Source: JAHEJX01 sp041605955 (GTDB lineage Bacteria > Actinomycetota > Acidimicrobiia > Spongiisociales > UBA5794). Taken from it: DNA of 11,008 nucleotides. Location: contig JBFIXI010000095.1 of assembly GCA_041605955.1 (NCBI GenBank), forward strand, positions 1 to 11,008, read 5' to 3'. The notes beneath the pieces were generated by a model. That model was not told the DNA's origin, searched no databases, and worked only from the letters and a program-made list of their open reading frames with translations. The translations under genes and the position numbers were made by a program. This document shows positions 1-6,910 of this stretch, one piece after another; position 1 is the stretch's first letter, and every line of letters starts with the position of its first letter.

Positions 1-1
1 C

Positions 2-577
2 GATCAGCTGAACGGCTACAAGTCGGCGCTGCAGGTACGACTCAATGCGTTCGCCTCTGTCGACTGGTTCCAGGACGTGCCCAGTGAGCAATTGATCCTC
101 GGCGACCCGGTCGTCCACGATCCGCCACGGGCCACCCCGATGCACGAGGACTATCGCCGGGTGTATTCGCTGCTGGGCGACCGCAGCTTCTATCCCAAGC
201 TGGGCCGCAAGGTCCTGGCGGAACGGCCTGCGGTGATCGCCGAACGACTCTCCGACTTCGTCTACTGCCCCGAGCGCTTCGAGACCTTCGTGACGCTGGT
301 CGGCGAGCTCACCGCCGCCGGCTACGAGACGATCGTGGTGGCCATGCCGCTGTCGTCGTATCGGGTCGATCCACTACCGGGCGGCCAGGCCTGGGTCGAC
401 GAGATCATGGCGGAGACCGAGACCGCGGTCTTGGCGGCCGGCGCCACCCAGTACATCGACCTCAAGGACATCCTCGATGACGATCGCTTCTACGACCTCA
501 CGCATGCCGACTTCGAGGGCTCCCAGCTCATAACCGACGCCCTGGTGGCGGAGCTGGCAACCGCAGACGAAGGCTGA
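2..577 (+). CDS. SGNH-hydrolase-like protein, C-terminal part (5' end outside window)
   Basis: The frame is open from base 2 to the TGA at 575-577 with no stop before it, so the gene begins outside the window. A GTG at 77 could serve as a start, but the upstream codons read as ordinary protein (DQLNGYKSALQVRLNAFASV) and no clear ribosome binding site precedes the GTG. About 191 residues are visible. They alternate strand and helix in the manner of a Rossmann-like hydrolase: a helix ending in GELTAAGYETIVVAMPLSSY, then a helix, then FYDLTHADFEGSQLITDALV at the C terminus. The D-x-x-H pair there (Asp codon 494-496, His codon 503-505) is where SGNH/GDSL and DltD/AlgX-like hydrolases carry their catalytic Asp and His. 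The nucleophile Ser block would lie upstream and cannot be seen. Such proteins usually act on acyl or acetyl groups of surface polymers; the substrate here is unknown. The family assignment is moderately sure, and the fact that it is coding is very likely. Confidence 0.7.
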   Translation, partial: DQLNGYKSALQVRLNAFASVDWFQDVPSEQLILGDPVVHDPPRATPMHEDYRRVYSLLGDRSFYPKLGRKVLAERPAVIAERLSDFVYCPERFETFVTLVGELTAAGYETIVVAMPLSSYRVDPLPGGQAWVDEIMAETETAVLAAGATQYIDLKDILDDDRFYDLTHADFEGSQLITDALVAELATADEG

Positions 578-578
578 C

Positions 579-600
579 CGGCGGCCCTCCCCCTTCGCCG
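579..600 (+). terminator. weak hairpin after the SGNH-like gene
   Basis: The arms CGGCG (579-583) and CGCCG (596-600) are complementary across a 12-nt pyrimidine-rich loop, starting 1 nt after the stop codon. There is no T tract. The short stem and long loop make it a poor terminator and it may be chance in such GC-rich DNA. Confidence 0.2.
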
Positions 601-660
601 CAGCTCTATTGGGTAGTGTCAGATAGCGGGCGGTGACGTTAGGTCCGCAGTCTCAACTGA

Positions 661-669
661 GGGGAGGAG
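661..669 (+). promoter_or_regulatory. ribosome binding site of the UDG-like gene
   Basis: A purine run GGGGAGGAG ends one base before the ATG at 671. It contains the anti-16S match GGAGG and fixes this ATG as the start. No convincing -35/-10 pair is visible in the 93-bp gap upstream. Confidence 0.7.
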
Positions 670-670
670 C

Positions 671-2476
671 ATGGCCGACGACTACTTCGCCGGTCGCGGT
701 TTCCCCTGGGAGTACGACCCCGGACCGCCCCGCAATCGCAAGTGGCCGCGCCTGTTCAGCGAGACCCCCAACTACCGCGCCCTCGGCAAGGCGGTGATGA
801 GCTCGGGGAAGGAGAAGTACCGCTGGCACTTTGGGCCGCTCTACTACCGGGGCCGGCTCGGCGACGACCAGGTCAAGGTGCTGGTGATCGGTCAGGAGGG
901 CGGCCAAGACGAAGCGCTGTCGCGCCGGGCCTTCACGGGGAGCAGCGGCTCGAGGATGCAGCACTTCCTCGACCATATCGGCATCAACTACTCGTATCTA
1001 TTCCTGAACACTTTCGTGTATTCGATCTTCAACCAGTACTCGGGAACCCGGATCCGCTGGCTCGCCCAAGACCCGGCCTCGCCCATCCAGCAGCAGCGGC
1101 AGCGCATATTCGAGTACGTCCTCGAACGCAATGACGTCCATCTGGTGATCGCGGTGGGCACCGCGGCCAAGGAATCAGTCGTCACTTGGGTGGCCTCTCG
1201 GGGCGGCAGCTGCCCCGACGGCTCCCAGACCATCGAAACTTGCGACGCCGCCGTTCTCGGACCGCGGACCAAGACGCTCGGCGTGCTGCATCCGGGAGGC
1301 GCCAGCTCGGGCAACCTCCCCGCCATCAAAGCCGACTACCAACGGGCCGCCGCCCAAGTCGACCAATGGGCGAACGCCGACCCGGCCTGGCTGCCGCCGG
1401 ATCCAGGGATGACCCGAGCCTCGGCCGCCGCCTACGAGTACGACAAGCTGCCGATTCCGTTCCGCGACCTGCCCTACGGCATCGTATGGCGCCTCGGCCA
1501 TCAGAGCACGACCAGCAACCGCACTGACGATCAGCGCGGCATTCAGATCTTCTCGCAGTCTGCTAACCGCACCGATCCGCTCACGTACGCCGACGAGGCG
1601 CCGGGCAGCAAGACCGGCTATGCGGACGAGCCGGGCGACCTGCCGTACGAGCCCCCCGTGGCCAGCTACGGCGACTTCGACCGCGGACCGAGCACCGCCA
1701 CCGCCCGCCTGTTGAGCGGAGGCCGCACCGGCTTCGAGTGGCCGGACTGGAGCGCCCTCGGCGTCACCACGCACCCCTCATTCGGGCACGGCCCGATCTA
1801 CCGGGGACGCCCCGACGAGGCGACGGTCATCGTGCTGGCCGACCAGCAGTCCCAGGACGACCTGTTCACCTGCCGGGCCCTCACCGGCGAGGCCGGCCAG
1901 CGTTTTCACGGCTTCCTCGAAGCGATCGGCGTCGACCACAGCTACGTCATCTACCGCGTGTTGCCGGTCGACACCCTCGACCTGTCGACATCAGCCCGCA
2001 ACGCAATCGTCGACGACGCCCAGGTGCGCAAGGTGTACGCCGAGATGGTGCGCCGGGCAGCCACGGCGAGCCGGCGCCGCAAGGTACTGCTGGCGATGGG
2101 CCCGATGGCGCAGCGGCTGGCCGCGCACGTCAATCCCACCGGGCTCGACGTGGTGGAGCTGAAAGCCTGGCGCCAGTCGAGTGCCGCCGCCAGCTGGCAT
2201 GCGGCCATCGCCACGTTGGACACGATGACGTTCGGCAAGGACCGCTCGCACCCCTCATTCAGCTGGGACGGCGCCCGACGCCAGATCCCGCGTTACGACT
2301 TGCCCTACGGCCTGCCGCGGTGGCAAGGCTCGTCCGGAGACCGGGGGCGCCAACCCGAGCAGAACTCGCAGCCGTCTCCCCACTTCCGCATGATCTTCAT
2401 GCCCGAGTGGGCGTTCAGCCTCGAACCGGAGCCGCTGACGCAGGCCGAGCAGCAAGCCGCGGCCGCCGCGCCATGA
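671..2476 (+). CDS. tandem uracil-DNA-glycosylase-like protein (two UDG-fold units)
   Basis: This 601-residue protein opens the three-gene operon. Residues about 54-275 form one UDG-superfamily-like unit. VLVIGQEGGQDE (70-81) lines up without gaps to the family-4/5 motif GEAPGxxED, continuing as AFTGSSG (87-93) in place of PFVGRAG. LFLNTF (110-115), LVIAVGTAAKE (158-168) and LHPGGASSG (206-214, equivalent to the HPS motif) follow. Residues about 371-553 repeat the same order: GPIYRGR (374-380), VIVLADQQSQDD (386-397), ALTGEAGQRF (403-412), VLLAMGPMAQ (472-481) and SHPSF (526-530). Both units end in the signature DLPYG (266-270 and 543-547). A proline/aspartate-rich linker separates them. The four iron-sulfur cysteines of family-4 UDGs are absent, and the second unit has lost the glycines of motif 1, so it may be non-catalytic. 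No signal peptide or membrane segment is visible, so the protein is probably cytoplasmic. It could bind or excise a base or act on a nucleotide. The fold call is fairly sure; activity is unknown. Confidence 0.75.
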   Translation: MADDYFAGRGFPWEYDPGPPRNRKWPRLFSETPNYRALGKAVMSSGKEKYRWHFGPLYYRGRLGDDQVKVLVIGQEGGQDEALSRRAFTGSSGSRMQHFLDHIGINYSYLFLNTFVYSIFNQYSGTRIRWLAQDPASPIQQQRQRIFEYVLERNDVHLVIAVGTAAKESVVTWVASRGGSCPDGSQTIETCDAAVLGPRTKTLGVLHPGGASSGNLPAIKADYQRAAAQVDQWANADPAWLPPDPGMTRASAAAYEYDKLPIPFRDLPYGIVWRLGHQSTTSNRTDDQRGIQIFSQSANRTDPLTYADEAPGSKTGYADEPGDLPYEPPVASYGDFDRGPSTATARLLSGGRTGFEWPDWSALGVTTHPSFGHGPIYRGRPDEATVIVLADQQSQDDLFTCRALTGEAGQRFHGFLEAIGVDHSYVIYRVLPVDTLDLSTSARNAIVDDAQVRKVYAEMVRRAATASRRRKVLLAMGPMAQRLAAHVNPTGLDVVELKAWRQSSAAASWHAAIATLDTMTFGKDRSHPSFSWDGARRQIPRYDLPYGLPRWQGSSGDRGRQPEQNSQPSPHFRMIFMPEWAFSLEPEPLTQAEQQAAAAAP

Positions 2477-2482
2477 AAGGGG
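2476..2482 (+). promoter_or_regulatory. ribosome binding site that selects a TTG start
   Basis: AAAGGGG lies 7 nt before the TTG at 2490 and begins on the last base of the preceding stop codon. It supports TTG 2490 over the in-frame TTG at 2499 and GTG at 2514. The encoded N terminus (MLELRGRIVPL) also matches the usual first strand of amidohydrolases. Confidence 0.55.
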
Positions 2483-2489
2483 CTCAGCG

Positions 2490-4058
2490 TTGCTCGAGTT
2501 GAGAGGCAGGATCGTGCCGCTGGAGGCGACCGACCCGGACTCCCACTTCTGGGGAAGGCTGCGCATCGACGGCAACCGGATCGACAGCGTGCGACGGGGA
2601 CGGTACCCCCCACCGAGCGGGGTGACCCAGGTCGACACCGCGGATTCGTACGTCTACCCGGGTCTGGTCGATCTGCACTCCCACGTTGGCTATGCCGCCC
2701 TGCCCATGTGGTTCGAGCCGTCGCGCCCGCTCGATCGACCCTGGCTCAACCGCAACAACTGGCCCAACGCCGACAGCTATAAGGAGAACGTGTCCTGGCC
2801 GGGATATGCCTACATGAAGGGAGCCCCCCAGGCGCTGCTCGCCTATGCACAGGTGCGGGCACTGGCCGGCGGCACCACCGTCATCCAAGGATGGCCGTCG
2901 TCCTACGGCAGCCTGGTCAACAAGCTGGTGCGCAACGTCGACGACGACATCGACCCCGATCGGATCCGCACCTCAGTCCTCAACCTCAACTCGGTGCAGC
3001 TGGCCGACCGCAGCCGGCATTTCGACGAAGCGGGGGCGCTGATCTACCACCTCTCAGAAGGTCAGCTCGACAGCACCGTGAGGAAAGAGTTCGGCGATGC
3101 GGCCCGCGCCAGCTGCCTCCGCCACCGCCTGTTTGCGATCCACTGCAACGCCGTGGGCCCCGAGGAGTTCGCCCAATGGAAGAGCCGGGCCCAAGCCGAC
3201 GACGGGGCGGCCCCGGGAGGGGTGGTGTGGTCGCCGCTGTCGAATCTGTGGCTGTACGGCCAGACGACCGATGTCGTCGCCGCCCGCGCCAACGACGTCA
3301 CGGTGACTCTCGGCTCCGACTGGGGGCCGTCCGGGTCGAAGAACCTGTTGGGAGAGATGAAGGTGGCGCTGCTCCACGCCCAACGCGCCGGGTTGGCGCT
3401 CACCGAATTCGACTTGGTGGAGATGGCAACGGCGGGACCGTGCGATCTGCTCGACCGGGTGGAGGTGTGGCGCGGTTTCGCGCCGGGCCGGCTCGAGCCG
3501 GGCCGAGCTGCCGACGCCGTCGTGGTGGCGCGACGCGACAACGATCCCTGGACCAACCTGGTGATGGCCCGGGAGCGGGATGTGCGCCTGGTCGTGGTCG
3601 ACGGCGAGCCGCGGTATGGAGAGCGTGAGCTGATGCGAGCGGCCGGGGTGCGCTCGACGACGTCGGTGCCGGTGGATGGCGAGCGCCGCCACGTGCCGCT
3701 CCGCACCCCCAGCGATCTCGACCGCACCTGGACCTGGACGAAGGTGGTTGCCGAGCTGGCGACCGTGCGGGCCGATCCGATGAAGGCGATCGCCAACGGC
3801 ATGGCCCAGGCATACGCCGCCTACGACCGCTACGAGCGCGGGGTGGCGCCACCTCGGGGGGAAGAACCCCTGCTCGTCCTCGAGCCCGACATGCCCGGAG
3901 GAACCGGCCACGTCGCCGGCCCGCCGCCGGCGGACGCCGTCTTCGAAGTACCGCCGCTGCCGTCGGTGGCTCACGACCGGACCTGGCTGCGCTCGGTGCG
4001 CCAGGGCGGTTACGACCACGGCCTGCTGGCTCAGCTCGAGGGGCTTTACCGCACATGA
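2490..4058 (+). CDS. metal-dependent amidohydrolase, nucleobase-deaminase-like clade
   Basis: This 522-residue protein belongs to the amidohydrolase superfamily and carries the metal and catalytic pattern of the ATZ/TRZ, guanine and cytosine deaminase branch. H-x-H follows strand 1 in GLVDLHSH (H63, H65). YHLSEG supplies H187 and E190 (the HxxE of deaminases). AIHCNAV supplies H218 and LGSDWGPSG supplies D277. WSPLSNLWLYG (247-257) corresponds to the HCPxSNxxLxxG loop, with W in place of H. The composite-domain ending PGRAADAVVVA (337-347) and NDPW are also typical. A carboxy-terminal extension of about 130 residues beyond the usual fold (about 390-522) is unexplained. The protein is cytoplasmic, with no signal peptide. 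The substrate cannot be read from the sequence; deamination of a base, triazine or similar ring, or hydrolysis of a cyclic amide, are all possible. It starts 14 nt after the UDG-like gene stops and overlaps the protease gene by 4 nt, so the three are probably made together. Confidence 0.85.
   Translation: MLELRGRIVPLEATDPDSHFWGRLRIDGNRIDSVRRGRYPPPSGVTQVDTADSYVYPGLVDLHSHVGYAALPMWFEPSRPLDRPWLNRNNWPNADSYKENVSWPGYAYMKGAPQALLAYAQVRALAGGTTVIQGWPSSYGSLVNKLVRNVDDDIDPDRIRTSVLNLNSVQLADRSRHFDEAGALIYHLSEGQLDSTVRKEFGDAARASCLRHRLFAIHCNAVGPEEFAQWKSRAQADDGAAPGGVVWSPLSNLWLYGQTTDVVAARANDVTVTLGSDWGPSGSKNLLGEMKVALLHAQRAGLALTEFDLVEMATAGPCDLLDRVEVWRGFAPGRLEPGRAADAVVVARRDNDPWTNLVMARERDVRLVVVDGEPRYGERELMRAAGVRSTTSVPVDGERRHVPLRTPSDLDRTWTWTKVVAELATVRADPMKAIANGMAQAYAAYDRYERGVAPPRGEEPLLVLEPDMPGGTGHVAGPPPADAVFEVPPLPSVAHDRTWLRSVRQGGYDHGLLAQLEGLYRT
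4038..4043 (+). promoter_or_regulatory. ribosome binding site of the S41 protease gene
   Basis: GAGGGG lies 11 nt before the ATG at 4055, inside the end of the amidohydrolase gene. Together with the ATGA start/stop overlap at 4055-4058 it indicates translational coupling. Confidence 0.45.
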
Positions 4059-5968
4059 GAACCGCCAGGCAATCGCAGCGGGCGCGCATCGGTAAGCCGT
4101 TGCGCGATTTCACGTTCCCCGAATCGGCGCTCGACCGCGACCAGCAGACCCAGATCGTGGACACCTTCATCGATGTCATCGACGGGCTCTACGCCCACCT
4201 CCCACTGAAGCGAGCCATGCACGGCATCGACCCCGTTCAACAGCTCCGCCGCCTGCGGGACCGGGTTCGCACCCAGCTGAGCGCAGGTCTCGACGATGCC
4301 ACCTTCCATGCGGAGATGACCCGGATCGTCACCAGTCTGCGCGATGCGCACACCACGTACATCGGGCCGAGCAACCTGAGCGGGGTCGTCGCCCGGCTGC
4401 CCTTCCTGGTGGAGGAGTACGTCACCCGCGACCGGGCCGGCAAGCCCCACCGTCGCTACGTGGCCTCCAAGGTGGTCCGCTCCGAGGTGGCGGACGGCAA
4501 CTTCGTGGTGGGCGTCGAGCTGCTGTCTTGGAACGGTGTGCCGATGGCGGCGGCCATCGAGCGCCATGCCGAACGGCAACGCGGCGGGCGGCCGGACAGT
4601 GCCCGGGCCCGGGCCGTGGAATCGCTCACCTTCCGCCCCCTCCGCTATGGGCCGCGACCCGACGAGGATGCCGTGAAGCTGGAGTACCTCGGAGCCGACG
4701 GTGTCACCCGTACCACCGATATCGTCTGGAGCGTGGTCGAGCCGCTGGCGGCGGTCTCGGGCGCCCACCCCACTTCCCCGGAGGCGCTGGCGCTGGCCGT
4801 CCATCCCGATCGGGCCGAGATGCGCCGGGCGAAGAAGGCCCAGTTCAAGCATGCCCTGTGGAAGAAGGAGCCAGTGGATGCCGCCCGCCCCGTGGGCGCG
4901 CTGCTCGGCGATCCGCGGCGGGGCTGGCTGCGGGGCCGCTTCCAAGACGCCGTCAGCGCCCGGATCGTGGAGCGACGGGGCGTCGAATACGGATACCTGC
5001 GGCTGTGGAGCTTCGACCTCCTCGACGACGATGCCTACATCGACGAAGTGACCGCGCTGTTGTCCCGGCTGCCCGACAACGGCCTCATCATCGACTTGCG
5101 GGGCAATCCGGGCGGTTTGATTTGGGCGGCCGAGCGGCTTCTACAGCTATTCACCCCGCGCCGGGTGGAGCCGACTCGGTTCTCGCTGGTGGCCAGCGAC
5201 CTCACCCGAGCCATCTCCGGGGTGCGCCGCCACGAAGCCTCCCTGGGCCCGTGGCAGAAGAGCCTGAACGATGCGGTCAGCACCGGCGAGCTGTATTCGC
5301 AGGCGCATCCAATCACCCCCATCGAGCGCTGCAACGACATCGGCCAGGTCTACGGTGGACCGGCGGTGGCGGTGGTCGACCCCACGAGCTACAGCGCAGC
5401 CGACCTGTTCGCCGCCGGTTTCGCCGACAACGACATCGGCACGATCGTCAGCGTCGGCGAGGCCACCGGCGCCGGCGGCGCCAACGTCTGGGACGCCGAC
5501 ACCATCAATGTCGTGCTCGCCGGCACCGGCACCCGCCTGCTCCTTCCCCAGGGGGTCAGTTTCACGATCGCGGTGCGCCGGGCGACCAGGACCGGATCGT
5601 TCACCGGGATGCCCATCGAGGACGTCGGAGTTTCCGGGCACCGCCGCTACGAGATGACCCGCAACGACCTGCTCCACGACAACGTGGACCTCATCGACAT
5701 GTGCACCAGCCTGCTCGCCTCGGAGCCGAGGACCGATCTGCGCCTGGAATGGAAGCGGCCCACGTTGTCGATCACCACGCAGCGGCTCAACCGGATCGAC
5801 ATCTACGCCGACGACCGGCCGTACACCACGCTCGACGTGCTCCGGGACGGCACCGTCCAGATCCAGCTGCCCGACGTCGAGCTGATTCGGGTCGAGGGCT
5901 ACAAGGGGCAGAACCTCAGCCAGGCACGCTTGTACGACAACTCGGCGGACCCCGACCGGCCCCGCTAG
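4055..5968 (+). CDS. S41-family (tricorn/CtpA-like) serine protease, cytoplasmic
   Basis: This is a 637-residue protease of the S41 clan. LRDAHTTYIGP (95-105) is the S41 entry motif, with H99 the likely general base as in tricorn-type enzymes. A PDZ-like stretch VVGVELLSWNGVP lies at 151-163. GLIIDLRGNPGG (343-354) forms the core strand and oxyanion-loop signature. TSYSAADLFAAGF (444-456) holds the probable nucleophile S447. GEATGAGG (468-475) replaces the GxTxGKG of CtpA, so the CtpA lysine is missing and a tricorn-like Ser-His-Glu mechanism is more likely, with E522 in GMPIEDVGV the candidate acid. There is no signal peptide or membrane helix, unlike secreted C-terminal processing proteases, so it should act in the cytoplasm. 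The C-terminal 60-70 residues form a beta-rich tail. It is the last gene of the operon and is followed by a hairpin. The family is sure; the substrate is unknown. It might process or be controlled by its two partners. Confidence 0.88.
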   Translation: MRTARQSQRARIGKPLRDFTFPESALDRDQQTQIVDTFIDVIDGLYAHLPLKRAMHGIDPVQQLRRLRDRVRTQLSAGLDDATFHAEMTRIVTSLRDAHTTYIGPSNLSGVVARLPFLVEEYVTRDRAGKPHRRYVASKVVRSEVADGNFVVGVELLSWNGVPMAAAIERHAERQRGGRPDSARARAVESLTFRPLRYGPRPDEDAVKLEYLGADGVTRTTDIVWSVVEPLAAVSGAHPTSPEALALAVHPDRAEMRRAKKAQFKHALWKKEPVDAARPVGALLGDPRRGWLRGRFQDAVSARIVERRGVEYGYLRLWSFDLLDDDAYIDEVTALLSRLPDNGLIIDLRGNPGGLIWAAERLLQLFTPRRVEPTRFSLVASDLTRAISGVRRHEASLGPWQKSLNDAVSTGELYSQAHPITPIERCNDIGQVYGGPAVAVVDPTSYSAADLFAAGFADNDIGTIVSVGEATGAGGANVWDADTINVVLAGTGTRLLLPQGVSFTIAVRRATRTGSFTGMPIEDVGVSGHRRYEMTRNDLLHDNVDLIDMCTSLLASEPRTDLRLEWKRPTLSITTQRLNRIDIYADDRPYTTLDVLRDGTVQIQLPDVELIRVEGYKGQNLSQARLYDNSADPDRPR

Positions 5969-5972
5969 CCGA

Positions 5973-5994
5973 ATCGCCGGTGACACCCGGCGAT
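5973..5994. terminator. perfect 8-bp hairpin between convergent genes
   Basis: ATCGCCGG (5973-5980) and CCGGCGAT (5987-5994) are exact reverse complements around a 6-nt loop. The hairpin lies between the stop of the S41 protease gene (+) and the stop of the small gene on the - strand, so it could end transcription from both sides. There is no T tract on either side, as is common in GC-rich actinobacteria. Confidence 0.6.
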
Positions 5995-6278
5995 CACGAA
6001 GTGCGCAGCTCGTCGATCAGCCCGCTGAGCGGGCCGGCCCCCAGAACGGCGACCAAGCTGTCCCACCCGGCGTCGTCGATGGCCTCGCCCGTCTCCAGCC
6101 GATCCGCCAGCGGTGCTACCGCAGCGGTGAAGCCTGCGTACAGGCCGATCTGATCGAGGTCGGCGGCTTTGGCAGCGGTCTGGCGAGCCTTGGCCCCGTC
6201 GCCGGCGCCGAGTGCCCGCAACGCTTGTTCGGCAGCGGTCAGGGCCCGCCGTTGCTTGTGACCATCGAAGCCTTCCAT
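5994..6278 (-). CDS. small alanine-rich helical protein, TPR-like (hypothetical)
   Basis: About 94 residues from ATG 6278, or 96 from the GTG at 6284. I do not recognise a named family. The amino half reads as an amphipathic helical pair of the TPR/HemY kind: ALTAAEQALRALGAGDGAKA, then ARQTAAKAADLDQIGLYAG. The carboxy half is also helical and ends GPLSGLIDELRTS. There is no signal peptide, membrane segment or catalytic motif, so a small cytoplasmic scaffold or adaptor is the most that can be said. I prefer ATG 6278 because a TANNNT box (TACGCT on this strand, 6290-6285) sits exactly 6 nt before it, which would give a leaderless mRNA; neither start has a Shine-Dalgarno match. Amino-acid composition and placement between two genes support real coding, with some doubt because of its size. 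Confidence 0.65.
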   Translation of the reverse strand: MEGFDGHKQRRALTAAEQALRALGAGDGAKARQTAAKAADLDQIGLYAGFTAAVAPLADRLETGEAIDDAGWDSLVAVLGAGPLSGLIDELRTS

Positions 6279-6284
6279 GGTCAC

Positions 6285-6290
6285 AGCGTA
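6285..6290 (-). promoter_or_regulatory. -10 box of a probable leaderless promoter (small helical gene)
   Basis: Read on the - strand the hexamer is TACGCT (TANNNT), followed by 6 nt and then ATG 6278. Transcription would begin at or next to the start codon. A partial -35 (GCGACA or the overlapping GACAGA, with spacers of 19 or 17) lies upstream, inside the divergent promoter. Confidence 0.35.
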
Positions 6291-6304
6291 TCGGTGCGAT
6301 CGCT

Positions 6305-6310
6305 TAGTCT
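6305..6310 (+). promoter_or_regulatory. -10 box of a probable leaderless promoter (MOSC gene)
   Basis: TAGTCT (TANNNT) is followed by 6 nt and ATG 6317, the spacing expected when the mRNA starts at the A of the start codon. No Shine-Dalgarno sequence precedes this ATG and no good -35 is visible. The box overlaps the upstream region of the divergent gene. Confidence 0.4.
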
Positions 6311-6316
6311 GTCGCG

Positions 6317-6910
6317 ATGAGCGACCTCACTCTGGTGGGCCCGATCCGCCATCTACAGATACAGCGGGAACGTCTGATCCGCGGCGCCCGCCCCGAGCGC
6401 GTCTACGACCCCGGGCCGCTGGTCGCCGTGGAGTCGATGGTGCTATCACCGAACGGGCCGCTGGCCAAGATCGACGGCGGTTGGGTCGTCGCCGTGCACC
6501 ACGCCGCCCACCCGGCAAACCCGATGCCCGACCCCGACCGCATGCTGTCCGTCGGCTTCACCAGCCATTACGACGTGATGCACGAGCGCTTCGGTGACGT
6601 TGCCCTCGGAGCCGCCGGTGAGAACATCATCGTCGCCGCCGACCGGGTGATAACTCAGGGCGACGTCTCCTCGGGGATCGTCATCGAGCGCCCCGATGGC
6701 AACCTCATCGAGCTCAAGGGCGCCCAGGTGGCCGAGCCGTGCGTGCCCTTCACTCGATTCCTCCTCGCCGATCCGGGCGCCGATCTGGACATCGTCAAGC
6801 CGCATCGGGAGTTCCTCCGCAAGGGGATCCGCGGCTTCGTGATGGGCACACAGGGGCTGGTCGACTCGGTGGAGATCGGCCTGGGCGATCGCGTCTACCT
6901 CCGGGTCTGA
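6317..6910 (+). CDS. stand-alone MOSC-domain protein
   Basis: This 197-residue protein looks like a single MOSC domain (the molybdenum-cofactor sulfurase C-terminal fold). The diagnostic pieces are in order: VESMVLSPNGPL (38-49), GAAGENIIVA (98-107, the conserved GEN), AEPCVPFTRFLL (139-150, with C142 at the position of the conserved MOSC cysteine), FLRKGIRGFV (166-175, the L-x-x-G-x-RG block) and IGLGDRVYLRV (187-197, the closing G-D strand). MOSC proteins bind the molybdenum cofactor or carry sulfur, as in YiiM-type N-hydroxylated-base reduction and the mARC reductases. This one lacks the ferredoxin-like or N-terminal beta-barrel domains of larger members, so it would need a separate electron donor if it is an oxidoreductase. 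No signal peptide is visible. It is transcribed away from the small helical gene. No other molybdenum-cofactor gene is in the window. Confidence 0.8.
   Translation: MSDLTLVGPIRHLQIQRERLIRGARPERVYDPGPLVAVESMVLSPNGPLAKIDGGWVVAVHHAAHPANPMPDPDRMLSVGFTSHYDVMHERFGDVALGAAGENIIVAADRVITQGDVSSGIVIERPDGNLIELKGAQVAEPCVPFTRFLLADPGADLDIVKPHREFLRKGIRGFVMGTQGLVDSVEIGLGDRVYLRV

Noticed and set aside
77..79. GTG as the start of the first gene
   Set aside because: The frame remains open to the left edge with protein-like codons and there is no ribosome binding site, so the gene is treated as 5'-truncated by the window.
603..660. A sigma-70-type promoter for the UDG-like operon
   Set aside because: TAGTGT (614-619) fits TANNNT, but no -35 at acceptable spacing could be found, so I do not annotate it.
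3054..4019. Long open frame on the - strand inside the amidohydrolase gene
   Set aside because: Its translation is rich in Arg, His and Gly without motifs, and it lies wholly antisense to a gene with clear catalytic residues; a GC-codon shadow.
5147..5986. 279-codon open frame on the - strand inside the protease gene
   Set aside because: Low-complexity Val/Gly/Asp-rich translation, antisense to the S41 catalytic core; a GC-codon shadow.
4528..6153. 541-codon + strand frame overlapping the protease gene
   Set aside because: Arg/Pro/Gly-rich with no recognisable domain; it is the protease gene read in another frame.
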